Positions 10,581 through 22,076 of a stretch of 64,000 nt of DNA are shown here, in pieces (position 1 is the stretch's first letter; each line of letters begins with the position of its first letter). Below the pieces are notes generated by a model. That model saw only the letters and a program-made list of their open reading frames with translations, was not told where the DNA came from and did not search any database. A program made the translations under genes and the position numbers. The DNA is from Eutreptiella sp. 'Long Island Sound 2002' (lineage: Eukaryota; Euglenozoa; Euglenophyceae; Eutreptiales; Eutreptiaceae): NCBI GenBank assembly GCA_964036045.1, contig OZ038381.1, positions 132,067,708 to 132,131,707 on the forward strand, given 5' to 3'.

Positions 10581-11829
10581 CCCCACTCTCTAATATAACC
10601 ACTACACTGCGTGCTAGATGAGCTTGGTGGTAATGGTCGCTCCGTGTGCTTTATGTGAGAGCCACCATGTGGTCCACCCCCCCGTGCATTTTTGTGGATG
10701 TGGCGAGGGGCACTAGGGTGGGGATGCCCCGTTATAGGGTTGGTGTTTTCTCTCCGAAGGTCGGGGGAATGGTCAAGTGGCTGGATAAGCAGGAAGAAGT
10801 GGAGGGGAGGGTGCAACATTTGCACTAGCAGTTGGCGGAACTCCTACGGATATGGTATGTGATTAGGATGTGAGTACACATTGGTTGGGGCACTTTGTCA
10901 ACTGTTTTGGACGATGCTGGGGCCCTTTGCCATCCATTCGAGGTAGGTCCTTTTTGGGTTTGTGTGTTTTGTAGTCGGTGTTGAGAATGTAAATTTGTTT
11001 TCGTTTCGCCACCCCCTGTTGGTGCATTTTGTGTGGGTGCGGTCCCATTTGCAACCGGCGGACACCCTTTTGCAATTGGGGATGCAATGGAGGGGTAGCC
11101 GCTAGGAGGTAGTGCAGCAAGCCCGGACCATTTGGGGCCGTTTGGGCGATTCACCGGATATCGCCGTTTATTTTGGGTCGGTCTTGAGATATGTTGGGGG
11201 GAATGACCTCGAACTCCACTGCGCTCAGCCTGTCCAATTTGACCCTGGGGCCCTCGGCAATGGTTGGTTTAAAGGGGTGGTTGAATGTAGTGGAGGGTTT
11301 ATAAGATGTGTGGGCAAGCATGGGGTTTGGGTATGGGTGCCACAATTGCATCACGAGGAGGGGCAGCGGCAGGTTGAGGCGGGGGCCTGGGTACTTGCCT
11401 TGTTTTGAGCATGGCTGGGGGCTGGACAGGAGTGGAGGCCTATCGTTGGGGGTCAGAACGCTTACTGCGAGGCGCAAGGAGGGGGGGAATGAGAGCACGC
11501 CTGCTTACTCCCTTCCTTATTTTTGTATACATTCTATTGTTCATGTCCAGCTGCACGGTGGAGGGCCTGCCGGGACTGGACCCTTTATGCCGACCCCCCC
11601 CCCACCCCCTCCCTATCGCTTTTGGCTGGGAAGTGTCGGACCATGGGCGCCAAATGCGCGGTAAGGAAATTTTGCTTGAACTAGTAGAGAGTGAAAAAAT
11701 GGGTTTTCAACCCATATTTCTATACTCGAAATACTCAGTATTTCCAAGAGAAACCAATAATGGATGAAAACCAAATTGGACGAAATATGAATACCAACCC
11801 TATGTAGAGGTATGTCAGAGATGGTCCAT
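10581..11829. other. Intergenic, no gene recognised
   Basis: Open frames occur on both strands (such as 11,112-11,408 plus and 11,151-11,498 minus) but overlap and show no domain. A C-run lies at 11,586-11,593. Confidence 0.4.
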
Positions 11830-11972
11830 ACCCTAGTGGCTACTGGGTAAAGCAATGCCTCTGCAGCTGAAAGCTCATGGGTTCAAACCCTAGTGATGGC
11901 AATCTGCAGGGCTGGAACAGAGACACCATGGAAAAATTCTTGTTTAAGTTTTTTTTGTTTTTTTTTTGTGCT
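11830..11972 (+). mobile_element. tRNA-like unit with a T-rich tail, possible SINE
   Basis: An internal RNA polymerase III-type B box, GGTTCAAACCC, lies at 11,880-11,890 and matches the consensus exactly. About 32 bp upstream, at 11,837-11,847, TGGCTACTGGG is a one-mismatch A box inside a D-arm-like segment (TGGCTACTGGGTAAAGCA). I could not fold a complete acceptor stem or a convincing anticodon arm, so a functional tRNA is unlikely. A T-rich stretch follows at 11,940-11,972. This fits a tRNA-derived SINE or a decayed tRNA pseudogene. Confidence 0.4.
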
Positions 11973-11974
11973 TT

Positions 11975-12325
11975 GATTTTGTCCCCTTTGTTGGGGATCC
12001 CCGAGAATGCAGGGGTGACGTAGCATTTCCGCCCACTTGTGGGTCCCCCAGAAGGCAGGGGCGAGGTAGCGAATTCTGATTTTGTCCCCCTTTGTTTGGG
12101 GATCCCCGAGAATGCAGGGGTGTGGAGCATTTCCGCCCTCTTTTGGCCCCCCCAAAAGGCAGGGGTAGGTAGCCAATTCTGATTTTGTCCCCCTTTTTTG
12201 GGGGATCCCCGACAATGCAGGGGTGATGTGGCATTTCCGCCCACTTTTGGGCCCCTGAGAAGGCAGGGGTGAGGCAGCCAATTCTGATTTTGTCCGCTTT
12301 GTTGGCGACTTCGGAGAATGCATGG
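11975..12325 (+). repeat. 103-bp tandem repeats, about 3.4 copies
   Basis: GATTTTGTCC begins at 11,975, 12,078, 12,181 and 12,285, giving spacings of 103, 103 and 104 bp. Each unit has two similar halves, each with an AGAATGCAGGGGT- or AGAAGGCAGGGG-like block, so the 103-bp unit itself arose from duplication of a half-unit. The GGGGATCCCC in the unit is palindromic. The array directly follows the tRNA-like unit. Confidence 0.9.
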
Positions 12326-12516
12326 CTCGGCCTAGGTGGGGCGCCACTGGCAACAGTGGCCGGGAATTGACTCGAGGGTGCTATGCCCTTAAACACAAGT
12401 ACCGCCTACCAATGCCCCCCCCTCCCGTGTTGCAATTTTTTTTTGCCCACACAGATACCGGAAAAATGTTTAGCACGATGAGGGGGTCATTTTAAGCCAT
12501 ATATGTTGGGGTCCGG

Positions 12517-13573
12517 GTGCCCCCTCCCCTTGAGCCAGCCCCAGACCCTACCCTAGCCCCCCCCCCCCCCCGCCCTGGCCTCGACGTCGCGTACGACATG
12601 GCGACAGCGGACAAGTACTATACCGGTCCCCGCAGCACCCTTCTCCGCCCCTCCGCCGCCCACTTCCAGCGCTTGTTGGAGACCGCCGAACTCCCCACCC
12701 TAGCCATCAAGCGCGCCTACGCATACCGCATCTTGGAGTGGCAGTCCCCGCCGGACCGCCATGTGCCGATGGAGTGCCACTTCTGTGGCATTGTGTGGCG
12801 CGACTGCGCCGTCATGTCCGAGGATGTTGCCCACCAACTTTCGCCCGCCTCCAACACGTGCGAGCTCCATTTTTCCGCCACAGTCCGTGGGAGCCGGGGA
12901 TACGCGTGCGGCTGCACGGCTGGCTGTGTACACCGACAAGCAGCCGCCAACACCGCTGCACATGGGATGGCCTGCATCACCACGCCGATGCGCCCCCGGG
13001 TGTCCTGATCACCTTGTCGGGGTTGGTTTATGGCGATGCAGGAAGTGGCTCCGCCCCCCTGCCGCTAGCCGCATGTAAGCGGATTATCCAACGAGTGGTG
13101 GGTGCGCTGGCAGACCCTGTCCCAGGCCCTACAGCAGTGCTGGCCCTCTGGGCTGCAGTGAACTCTACTATCGAAGCGCCTCTGGAGTTGGATGTGTACA
13201 TCCACTACCAGCACGAGTACCAACCATGGGCACTCAGCCTAATGACAGAGTACCTCGTGCAGGGCCTGCCGGCGTGGCGCGTTGAGAGTGCGTGTGCTCT
13301 GCACCTGCCTCTGCCGTAGGACCCGACTGCCACCCCGGGGGGCCCACCATCCTGATTCTTGCCGCGGCTGAGCATCTGCCGTGGGCGCTTGGCCGCCTAA
13401 CCCAACGGATGGCCTTGCAGCCGCCCGCAGGCTACGCTTTGCTCACTGACGCCGGGCCCGGGACGCCACAGCTAACGCTCGACGGTCCTCTGCACACGTA
13501 TCAATACGGGCCCTTGTGGCTCCTTGCCGGACCAGGCATGCCCCACCGCTGGGCCGAAGCACAACCGCAATGA
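12517..13573 (+). pseudogene. Decayed gene with a zinc-finger-like motif
   Basis: Protein-like sequence runs through three consecutive plus-strand phases: 12,517 to about 13,008, then about 13,005-13,319, then about 13,300-13,573. Each phase stops almost exactly where the next becomes protein-like, so two frameshifts (or two tiny introns) in one gene is the simplest reading. The first part has a Pro-rich start containing a C15 run, then ECHFCGIVWRDCAVMSEDVA followed by H and C. This spacing resembles the CxxC...H...C finger at the C-terminus of some non-LTR retrotransposon ORF2 proteins. Later parts include LITLSGLVYGDAGSG and PTILILAAAEHLPWALGRLT, without a family I can name. There is no stop-free full-length frame. 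Confidence 0.45.
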
Positions 13574-14177
13574 CAAGAGACCCACTTGGCCAGTGTGTGT
13601 GACTTGTGCAGGGTGCCGGGCAGGGACACCAGGTGAACCCCACTGAGGGGCGAGAAAGCACCCCGTAGCACCAGCAGGGCCAGGCACCAACCCATGGTGA
13701 GACCTGGCGTGCCCCCCGCCCTGCCCCGTACACGCGCGGCCGACACACACAGGCACGCCAGCATCTCCCTCCCACCAGCGCCTTGGTGGGGTTTAGAGGT
13801 TTAGAGGTTGTCAACAGTCTGGAGGGCTGTGAGACCAAACAGCCGGGGTAGGACCCAATCGTGCCGGTCAGGGAAGAATACACCGGCCGTGGGGACCCGC
13901 CTCTAGGGCCAGCCACAACCCAACCTATCCAACCCAACCCTCCCCCCCCCCCCCCCGCCCTGAAATTGGCTGGAAAGTGGGAGGGAGTCGGCGTATGGCC
14001 AGATGGTACGCCCCACCCCCGTGTCCAGCTGGTAGGCATAGGTAGCCGGTGGCTCTTTCGCTGCTTTTTGTTTTGCGGCTTTGCGACGGTGGGATGGGCG
14101 GATGGGGCGTCGAACTTGGCCGTGAGAGCTTGAGGCGGTTATGCGCGGCGAGCTAGTATGCGGTTGAGAATATAGTC
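13574..14177. other. Intergenic, C15 run at 13,942-13,956
   Basis: A minus-strand frame (13,443-14,039) is open but Gly/Pro/Arg-rich and carries the translated homopolymer. No gene is supported. Confidence 0.4.
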
Positions 14178-14440
14178 CAATGGACTTGCCCGCATTGAGT
14201 TTTGTTGTACCTCTTGCACAGAAAACCACTAATTGAACGGGATGACTGGTTGTCAAACAGCAGTCATCCCAGGGGTTGGTGGGGAGGGGATAATGATGCA
14301 CACCCTTGCTTGCCTTGTCTTCAGGGGCTTAAGGCCTTGGCTTATCTGCCCAACTCAACCCGCTCTGTCACTATTGTACTCATTGGACTTGTTGTTGCCC
14401 AATGGACTTGCCCGCATTGAGTTTTGTTGTGCCGCTTGCA
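14178..14440 (+). repeat. Pair of ~42-bp direct repeats flanking ~180 bp
   Basis: Positions 14,178-14,219 and 14,399-14,440 share a block starting CCAATGGACTTGCCCGCATT and ending in CTTGCA, with about two differences. The direct repeats enclose unrelated sequence. They could be a segmental duplication or very short terminal repeats; nothing decides between these. Confidence 0.75.
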
Positions 14441-14632
14441 TGGAAACCTTGCCATTTCCTCCATCCTTGCCCTTACATCCTTAACCCATGACTTCGCTTT
14501 GGGACTGGGGTCCCTTGCTACACATGTGGGATGTCGCAGAGCACCCTCATACACAATGAAAGCCCACAAGACCTCAACTCTGCACTCTCAGGGATACGCG
14601 AAATGTAACCCATGCTGTCTTGGGGAAGGGAG

Positions 14633-14912
14633 AAATGAAATGGCTGTGTAACCCCCACCATATCTGGAATGAGGGAAATGGCTACGTAACCCCTGCCATC
14701 TTGGAAACAATGGAAATGGCTGTGTAACACCTGCCTTCTCGGGGAGAAATGAAATGGCTGCATAACCCCTGTCCGGGGAAAAGGGGGATGGCTACGCAAC
14801 CACTTCCGTCTTGGGGAGACATGAAACGGCTGCGTAACACCCACCATCTCTGGGAAAAGGGAAATGGTTGAGTCATCCGTGCCACTTGGGGGCGAAATGA
14901 AATGGCTGTGAC
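14633..14912 (+). repeat. 38-bp tandem repeats, eight copies
   Basis: The block AAATGGCT(G/A) recurs at a 38-bp spacing eight times between 14,638 and 14,902, with one 34-bp step around 14,754-14,788. Each unit carries a CGTAACCCCTGCCATCTTGG-like segment. Confidence 0.9.
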
Positions 14913-17900
14913 TGATACAAAGTGACCAATGCAATTGCTTTTGCTTCAGGGACATCTTCAAATGTGTCTTGAGTTTCACGCGCACCCACCCACCCACACG
15001 CACACACATACTCACAGCTGTAGAGTGGTGGTGCATGATAGCGAACACTATTCAGTTGTTTCAACAATGTTGGGTGCCACACGCTTGCACACACGCCCAC
15101 GCGCCCTACCGCTTACTGATTGTGGCAGCTACTCTTTCTTCCTTCACACAACCCTGATGTCCTGTCCTGTGTGTGCACGAATGTGTGTCCATGTATTGCC
15201 CACCATTTTTGTGTATCTGTCTGCCCGGCGCTGCCTTCCATTGTTACTGCCACTCTGCCTCAAGGCTATAACATGCTGTTCTATTTCAGGTGCCAACCCT
15301 TTCGGGTCACAGGTACGCATGCCCAATTGCATGCCGAAATCTGTGCCTGGTGTGGGCCCAGTTGAATCGGAGATGATTGCTGAATGGATTGCAAGCAACG
15401 CTTTTTGGGCAGGATTTATGGGTGCTTTGGATAAAACTGTGGTATAGCAAGGGTGCTATCCGAACGCTTAATCTGGGGCTCGAGATGCTGCGAAATTCAA
15501 AGTGTTGCTTGCATCTGTTCAGGTAAGCTGCATTCTCAGCAGCCACTTCAGCAGCCCCCTCTCAAAGACCTCTTAAGTAGCCCTTTCAGCAGGCTCTTCA
15601 GCAGCCTCTTCCAGTTGAAAGTAGTGCTTCAACACAAGGACAGCCAAAATGTGTGGCTATTCCAACAATATTCCAGAAGCTTCAGAATCATGCATTTGCA
15701 AAGGCTGGGGACAATGCCTGTGCATGTGCACCGCTTTTTGGCATGAATGGGCAATTTGATAGAAGTCAGTGCGTTCCAGGCAGGAGTGCAAGGAGGCACC
15801 GGCCACCAATAGACACACTGCCCCACACAATGGACGTACTCACCAGGGAGCAGTGAGTGGGCCCACCCAAGCTCCTTGCTGCGCCTTGTGGCCGATATAA
15901 TTGATTGGAATGTCAAGCAAGTAAGCAGGCATAACTATGCGAAAATGAGATGCACATTGGCTGGGATTGTGTGAGTTGGGAGCCCTGTAGTGGTCCTTGC
16001 ATCTGCAGTGGGGGTGCAATGCACCGCTGGGTTTCCACTGGCGGCGGTTGTGCGGGCGGAGCCCCCCCCCCCCCCCCCCTAGGCATCCCTGGGGTCCTGA
16101 TGGGAGGCCGTGATCGTGGCGGGGGAGGGGAGGCTTGGGCGGAGGCTGTGCGGGCAGGGGACCGCGTGGCGGAAGCGGCGGCAGTGGGGGGCAACTGGGC
16201 AACCATGCAGGGGGGACACTGGGTCTTGCTCAGCAGCCAGCACCGCACCAGGCACGAGCAGGCCAAATGCAATGAGGGGCATGGAAATTCCAGTGGTGCT
16301 ATCCCCGCTGGCGCCATGGGAGCCGGTCCAGCGAACTGAGTGTGTGGACCCATGAACATCTTAACAGCCCGACTAGTCTCCTTGAAACCCTCCAATCATC
16401 CTGGATCTGTCCTGCTATACATACGCGTATGCAATTTTGATGGCAGCGAACAACATTCTTCGTATCGATATTCCCCCCCCCTTGTTCATATTTTCTCTCA
16501 CTCACTCTCTCTTTCCTGTTTTTCCCCTCCTTCATATGTTTCTCTCACTCTCTGTTTGCTGTTTGTGTAGTGTCGATGAGGCTGGCAGCACCCGGTTCGC
16601 TCTACTCTTCGCGTCATTTTTATCACGGTTCCTCCTTTACGATTCAAATAGTTTCCTCTTGGTTACTCTTTCACCGGCAAGTATGCTTTCACATAGTTTT
16701 TGGTCACTGTTAGTTTTTCGCAATGACAAGACACAATATGAAAACACGAAAAACTCAAATTTCATGAGCCAAACAGGGGGTACAGGGGCTGAATCTTGCA
16801 AACTTGAGTTCGATGCCTGCTCTTTGAGGCGCCCAAGGATTGCAGTAGTTGTATCATGCTATGCTGGAAGGGAAAGAAGCCCACATTTTTTTATTGCACT
16901 GTAGCACCCAGCTATCTGAGTGGGCTCACTGGAAACCATAAGCACACATTAGTCACCACCACCGCTCAGTGGACAGTGCAATATTTTGCCCCAGAGGGTT
17001 TTGACTTTGGAGTTTGGACTCGCTTGCACCACTCAATTTGCCCTGCTGGAGGTTTGGTCCAGTCTGGGGTACTGGAAATGAACTCAGGTGAGATGCTTGC
17101 ACACAAGTAGGAGATTCTCATGTTGTCTCATGGTTGCACAGTTCTCAATATACCTTTGCCTGTCAGCACAAACCAGAGGTCAGGAAGTGTTTGACCCATT
17201 TGCACCGGGTGCTATTGTTTCGTCTAGCCTATGGTACCTGCAAAAAGGATGGCCAGATGCGCGAATCCATGTACAGGATTCTCATTTTGTCTCTTTGTTT
17301 TCACTTTTCTGCCTAAATGACACAACATTGTGCAAGAATGAGACAGGATGAGAATGACAAGCATATGCGCACGTCGATAACAGGAACCTCCTAGTTATTT
17401 TACCAGTTGCTCATTGTACTGCCATGTGCCCAAAGGTGGACAAATTGAGCATGTGGTTTCAAATGCTTTTTGCTCATTTCCACCACATCCACTCTTTTTT
17501 GGGTTGATTTCTCTCCACCATGGGGTTCAAAGCATTAGGAAACCATTTTTAACACTTCGACCTTTGGAGCACACAAGTATGGGAAAAAGTGTCAAAATGC
17601 CAATATTGGGACATATATACCAATGGGGCACTAAGGCCCGAATGATATGGCACATAGCTAAATTGAAGGACCCATAGTCAGTGTTCACAAACATGCTCAC
17701 TATGGGTCAAGTCGTCTCTTGGTTCCTAAGTCAATCATGCATGCATATGGGCACGTGTGCAAAATGAACAAATGGCACGCGTGCTCAAAAGACAACATTA
17801 TATGAAATACGAGACCCGCTTGTAAAAATGAAACAAGCTATACACCATGTCGTTCGTGGTCTGTACTTTCCATATTGTTTTGATTCGAGGCTCAACTTGC

Positions 17901-18680
17901 CGTTGGCTTTGAGTACAAGCCTTGGCGCCACGGCCATTTTGGCCAATTTTAGACGAAAAGTCGTCTTTTTAAGCGACCATGTTTTGGTACGCATTGAATT
18001 GCGTGGAGCCATCGTTGAGTTAGCTCCAAAATCGAAAATGGCCTTGGCCTTTTGGTCTTGTGAGTATTGTGTAAAGTTATTTACGTTCATGCTCATAAGT
18101 ACACAAAGTTAGCATTTGCGCACGATAAAAACTTGGGTTTTCGATACGGTTAAGTGGCTCAAAACACCGTTGTAAGCCGCTTCGTTAAAGGAAGTGATAT
18201 GCCCATGGGAAAGGGGTATGAAAGGAAGGCAAAGGGGGGAGATCTGAAGTTCCCAACAAACTCGTGGTCTTTGGTAAGAAAGGTATTCGGGTTTGCCTTG
18301 TTGAGATTGTGTTCTTGCTTGCTTGGTGTTTTAGTTGATGAAACCCTTGATGGAATTTCCCCAAGCGCAAAATGACAAAATAGTGATGCAAAGCAGCCCA
18401 AATACCGGATCAAAACCAAAGTCAGGTAATAATCTTTCCACTTCAAAGCATAATTAGCAAAGAATGGCTGCACATCGAACAATGTTGTTTTCGAAATACA
18501 AAGATTCAATCATGTACAAACAAAACAATTGATTTTATAGTGAAAACTGGCATACGTCTGGCCCCAAAGTTAGTCCCAAGCACTTCTTGTGCAAAGCTTG
18601 GCAATGGCGTTTGTTAGGAATCAGGGGCAGGTAGGTTGGGCCAGACACATGATATGGCTTGGCCAGCATGGCCAAGCAAC
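14913..18680. other. 3.8 kb of mixed to AT-rich sequence, no gene recognised
   Basis: Short open frames without domains on both strands. Minor structures are CTTCAGCAGCC-like tracts at about 15,535-15,615, a C18 run at 16,062-16,079, and a plus-strand frame at 17,828-18,112 of ordinary amino-acid composition but no recognisable motif. No RNA gene was found. Confidence 0.4.
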
Positions 18681-18682
18681 TG

Positions 18683-18703
18683 AGTAAGTAAGTAAGTAAG
18701 TAA
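18683..18703 (+). repeat. (AGTA)n microsatellite
   Basis: Five tandem copies of a 4-bp unit followed by an A run, immediately upstream of the GC-rich pyrimidine block. A microsatellite plus A-run could be the 3' tail of a retroposed element, but no body of such an element was identified. Confidence 0.9.
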
Positions 18704-19445
18704 AAAAGGGCGGCCGCGTCCGCGGCCTCATTTGACTTCTCCGTGGTTGTTTTATATGGTCCACCATCAGTTCCCGTGGTGTCTCACCTCACGGCCGAGA
18801 ACTTGTACCAGGTTCCCTTGGGGCTTGACCAGTGGTAGGTTCCCTTCAGTCCTTGCCCTCACGGGCGCTCTTTCCAGTCCCTGGTCGAAGGATTCTGTGG
18901 CCTTCCCCCGCCAGCTAAGCCTTTAGGGCGCCTGCAGGCGGGTTTCCTGTGGATAGCCGGCGCCGACAGCGCAACATGGCTCTCAACCACATTCCACCAC
19001 TCCCCATCCTTCATGGGCTTGAGTACCCACTCGGCTCCCGGATGCACTTGGTTGTTGTCCATTCGCGGCTGGAGGCCAGGGAGCGACCGTTTCCACGTTC
19101 CCCCGGGTCCCGCTCACGCGTGAACCTACGTGTACTCAGGCCTTTGACTCGCGGGCCTCAGGGTCAACCCTCACCCCTGCGAACACCTCACGGCCGTCCC
19201 GGAGTTCAGGGCATTTTCCGGACTTCCCATGGCCAGATTCCCCATGGTTGGCCCTTGGTTCCCCACTCCATGGCGATCAGTTTCCCAATCCCACTTTGCC
19301 GTTGCATGGCGTCCGTTGCCGCCCGTTCTACCCTGCTCTACTCGTATCGCTTTGCGACCTCCCGTTCCCGTTCGCCCCATCCCGTCTCTGGCCCTGCCCC
19401 CGCGCCCGGTTTCCCACCGTCTCCTGTTTCCGTCCCTCATCCCGT

Positions 19446-19560
19446 GTTTATACCCGACCGGGCCGCCAGCAACCCTTTGGCGCGGGCCCACTGGATCCTC
19501 ATCCATTCTGGGACCGTTTTGTGCCCCTTGCACGGGTCGTTCCTATCTTCTCCCCTACGC
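19446..19560 (+). repeat. Dispersed repeat copy 1
   Basis: Starts GTTTATACCCGACCGGGCCG, contains GCCAGCAACCC and GGGACCGTTTTGTGCCCC, then TTGCAC. It pairs with copy 2 about 232 bp downstream and with the inverted copy at 170-252. Confidence 0.65.
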
Positions 19561-19677
19561 CCGTGCTTTGGCCGCCTTCTCGTGACCCATCCTTGGATCG
19601 TCGCCTTGGGCTTCTCGCCCACCCTTACCCCGCGTCCCCTTGTGCCTGTTCTTTCTTGTGCCCCGTCCCCCATCCAT

Positions 19678-19775
19678 GTTTATACCCCACCTGGCCGCCA
19701 GCAACCCAGTGCCGCGGCCCCGAAGGACCGTTTCGTGCCCCCTTGCACTGGTTGCTGCTATTCCTACCCCTCCTT
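19678..19775 (+). repeat. Dispersed repeat copy 2
   Basis: Starts GTTTATACCCCACCTGGCCG and contains GCCAGCAACCCAGTGCCGCG and GGACCGTTTCGTGCCC followed by TTGCAC. It lacks the ~15-bp insert present in copy 1. Confidence 0.65.
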
Positions 19776-20964
19776 TCGTGCTCATCTCGCTTTGTGTTTT
19801 TTTTCTTTTTTTTTGGTCTTTCTTCCCCTTGTGCGCACCCCGTTGGCCGTCCTCCCCCCCCCCACGCCCCCTCGGTGTGTCCTTTGCTGTGCCTCGTCTT
19901 GTGGTTTTTTTTTTCGTCTTTCTTTTTGTCTTTTTTTTTTACCCTCCTCCCTGCATGCACTCACGACACGGCAACACTGGATCTCTTTTGATGCGGCACT
20001 TCTCCTGTCTCTTCTCTGGTCCTCTCGCCCTTGTGGGGCTCTCCTCTATGCGGTCCCCGGCCATGCCAGTTGGGCGCCCCTCCCTTGTGTCTCCCCCTCG
20101 GTGCTTCCCGCCCCGTCCCTCCCCCCGTTGCGCGCCTCTCGCCCTTCCCCCCCTTACTATTCCTCGCCGGCCTCATGTGCGCCGCGCTGCTCCTCTCCGC
20201 GCCACGGCTGTATCTTTATCGCCCACACGCGCCGCTCTGCTGGCGGCCGCTCCTCCTCCCGGTAGGCCGACTTGGGCGGCCTCCCCGGGTACCCCTTCGG
20301 GGGGATTCCCCCGCCGTCCTTACCCGCCAGCCTCCCCTCCATCAGCTCTCTGATGGTGGGGCGGGGCGACTGGTACGGCTCAATGCGGGTCTTTGGCATA
20401 TTGTCGTTTTGTGGGTGACGTGGTCCCCATGCCTGCCGCATTCCGCCCCCTGTGCCCCACCCCTCGCGTGTTCTTTTGCGCCCCCTATTTCTTCGCCTGC
20501 CCCCGCCCCGTCGCGCTTTGCGTGCCGTGCTCGCCGCCGATCGCGCGCGCAGCGCGTGAGTTCCCTGCTGTCGGCTACCGTGGCCCCGCCTTACTGCCCC
20601 AACCCCTCTCTCTCTGCCTCTTACTCTCACCCCCGTCCACTACCCTCACCCCTCTTCCCAATCCTGTGATATATAGAGGCTTACTCTACCTCAGGCACCC
20701 AACCCGACCCTTAGCCCGACGAAACAGGTACACTTTTCTACCGCTGTGTTTTAAAAAAAATACCGAGAAATGCTGTGAATTATTCCAGTGGTTTACCCTG
20801 TTTTTTTCATGAATATTTTTTCAGTAAAAAAAGGTACTTTTTTCAGGACGTCGCAACAAACTGGGATCCTCTGTATTACTGCGTACTATGGTATGTCAAT
20901 AAACAAGGATAGGCCACTATGCGTCGTGCTAAGTGTAGGTTAATACGCCTTTTTCTGTAATGCG

Positions 20965-21147
20965 TTGCGAGGCCTCGCAATACAAAGATTTGATTTTGGT
21001 TGTTGCTGCTGAAATTGAACGCATGCAGAATTCGCATAAGGGTAATTACGACAAATAACATTCTCCTTCGAATGCGAGGCCGCGCATTCCCGCTCGAAAT
21101 AATCGAAAAAAGGTGTAGTTTTGCAAATGGAAATGCGAGGGCTCGCA
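20965..21147. repeat. Left cluster of TGCGAGGCCTCGCA palindromes
   Basis: TTGCGAGGCCTCGCAA at 20,965-20,980 is a perfect 16-bp palindrome. AATGCGAGGCCGCGCATT at 21,071-21,088 and TGCGAGGGCTCGCA at 21,134-21,147 are near-perfect copies. A matching cluster of three lies at 26,491-26,754, so the two clusters bracket about 5.8 kb. They may be subterminal binding sites of a transposable element. Confidence 0.8.
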
Positions 21148-21970
21148 ATAATGTAGCATGAAACAATAAAATGGGCAGATCCACCAACTACACAGCATGT
21201 ACATTCCCTTTGATGCGGCACTACTGAATGGCCGGTTCTACAGGTGCCGCCGGCATCTCTTGTTTTCATGCTGTGGTCACTGCTCGCTTCACTGCCCAAC
21301 AGCTGTTGTGGTTTGACTTGGGAACTGTTCTGTTTCTCGAAAATCCCACAATACGACAAACCTCTTTCTTTGCACGATCTTTAGGCGGAGCACCAAATCA
21401 TACCCATTTCACAAATTCTAAGACAAGAGACCATTTCAAAGATATTGAAGTATTATACACCACTTCGTTCACGGCAACTGGCATCTCGATGCTTCATATG
21501 TATTCGCAGACTGCAGTGCGATTGCGACTCGCGCGGTCGCTCCCTTGCTGCTGCTTGAAACCATAACACTACCCCCCCCTGAAACCTCGAAGACGTCTCA
21601 CTCATGTGAGCGGGTGCCGCACTGTCGAAGACGGAACAAAAAGTCTCCACAATTTATTTTCCGGACCTCGACCTGTGCTGGTTTCTTGAAGCATAATAGT
21701 GGTCGAATCCCATAGTCTGGGGTCGAGTGCAGAGTATACCTGTCCTCACCGCCTCATTCACGCGCCGTGTTCGACTTTGCCACCAACCGGGTCTTGGCCG
21801 AAGCTGCGCAAGCCTCACCAGGGTACGGCGCTACCCACAGCAAGCTGTGGACTTGTCGAGATACCATAACATTGGGCACAGCTATCGAAGCTAAGTGCCC
21901 AGCAAACAAACAACCAACAGAACTGTACATCTGTCAGATCGACAGGACATATTAAGGCAGTGGACGCCAT
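21148..21970. other. Region between the palindrome cluster and the retroelement remnant
   Basis: A short plus-strand frame (21,228-21,566) has no recognisable domain. Positions from about 21,660 on share the TCGA-rich texture of the retroelement to the right and could include its 3' LTR, but without a second LTR copy in the window the boundary cannot be set. Confidence 0.35.
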
Positions 21971-21974
21971 TACT

Positions 21975-22070
21975 AGGCATCCCAAATGTCGAATCAGCCA
22001 TTACTTGGCATCCGACTGTCGAATCAGCCATTACTTGGCATTCGAACTGTGGAAATCAGCCATTCCGACC
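21975..22070 (+). repeat. ~32-bp tandem repeats, about three copies
   Basis: GTCGAATCAGCCATTACTTG recurs twice in tandem, and a third, more diverged unit (GGAAATCAGCCATTCC) follows. The repeats lie just beyond the end of the minus-strand coding remnant, where an untranslated region or LTR of the element would be. Confidence 0.85.
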
Positions 22071-22076
22071 TTTGAA

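Larger units (their letters stand above)
18720..20690 (+). other. Pyrimidine-rich GC block with overlapping accidental open frames
   Basis: The plus strand is strongly C/T-rich. Long frames are open in all three plus-strand phases at once (438 codons at 18,949-20,265, 247 at 19,248-19,991, 237 at 19,640-20,353, 212 at 20,031-20,669). Simultaneous openness in several phases, Pro/Ser/Leu/Arg composition and no domain argue against coding. Composition and the repeat copies at 19.45-19.78 kb mark it as a repeat-derived block, edged by AT-richer DNA after about 20,690. Confidence 0.5.

Noticed and set aside
16760-16830. Possible second tRNA-like unit (GAGTTCGATGCC)
   Set aside because: The B box is imperfect and no A box or arm pairing could be found at a suitable distance.
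17930-17955. GGCCATTTTGGCC, similar to part of the dinoflagellate spliced leader
   Set aside because: Only about 11 bases agree and the flanks differ; no donor site or leader context, so it gives no taxonomic information.
18949-20265. 438-codon plus-strand open frame
   Set aside because: All three plus-strand phases are open over much of the interval because the strand is pyrimidine-rich; composition is Pro/Ser/Leu/Arg-rich with no domain.
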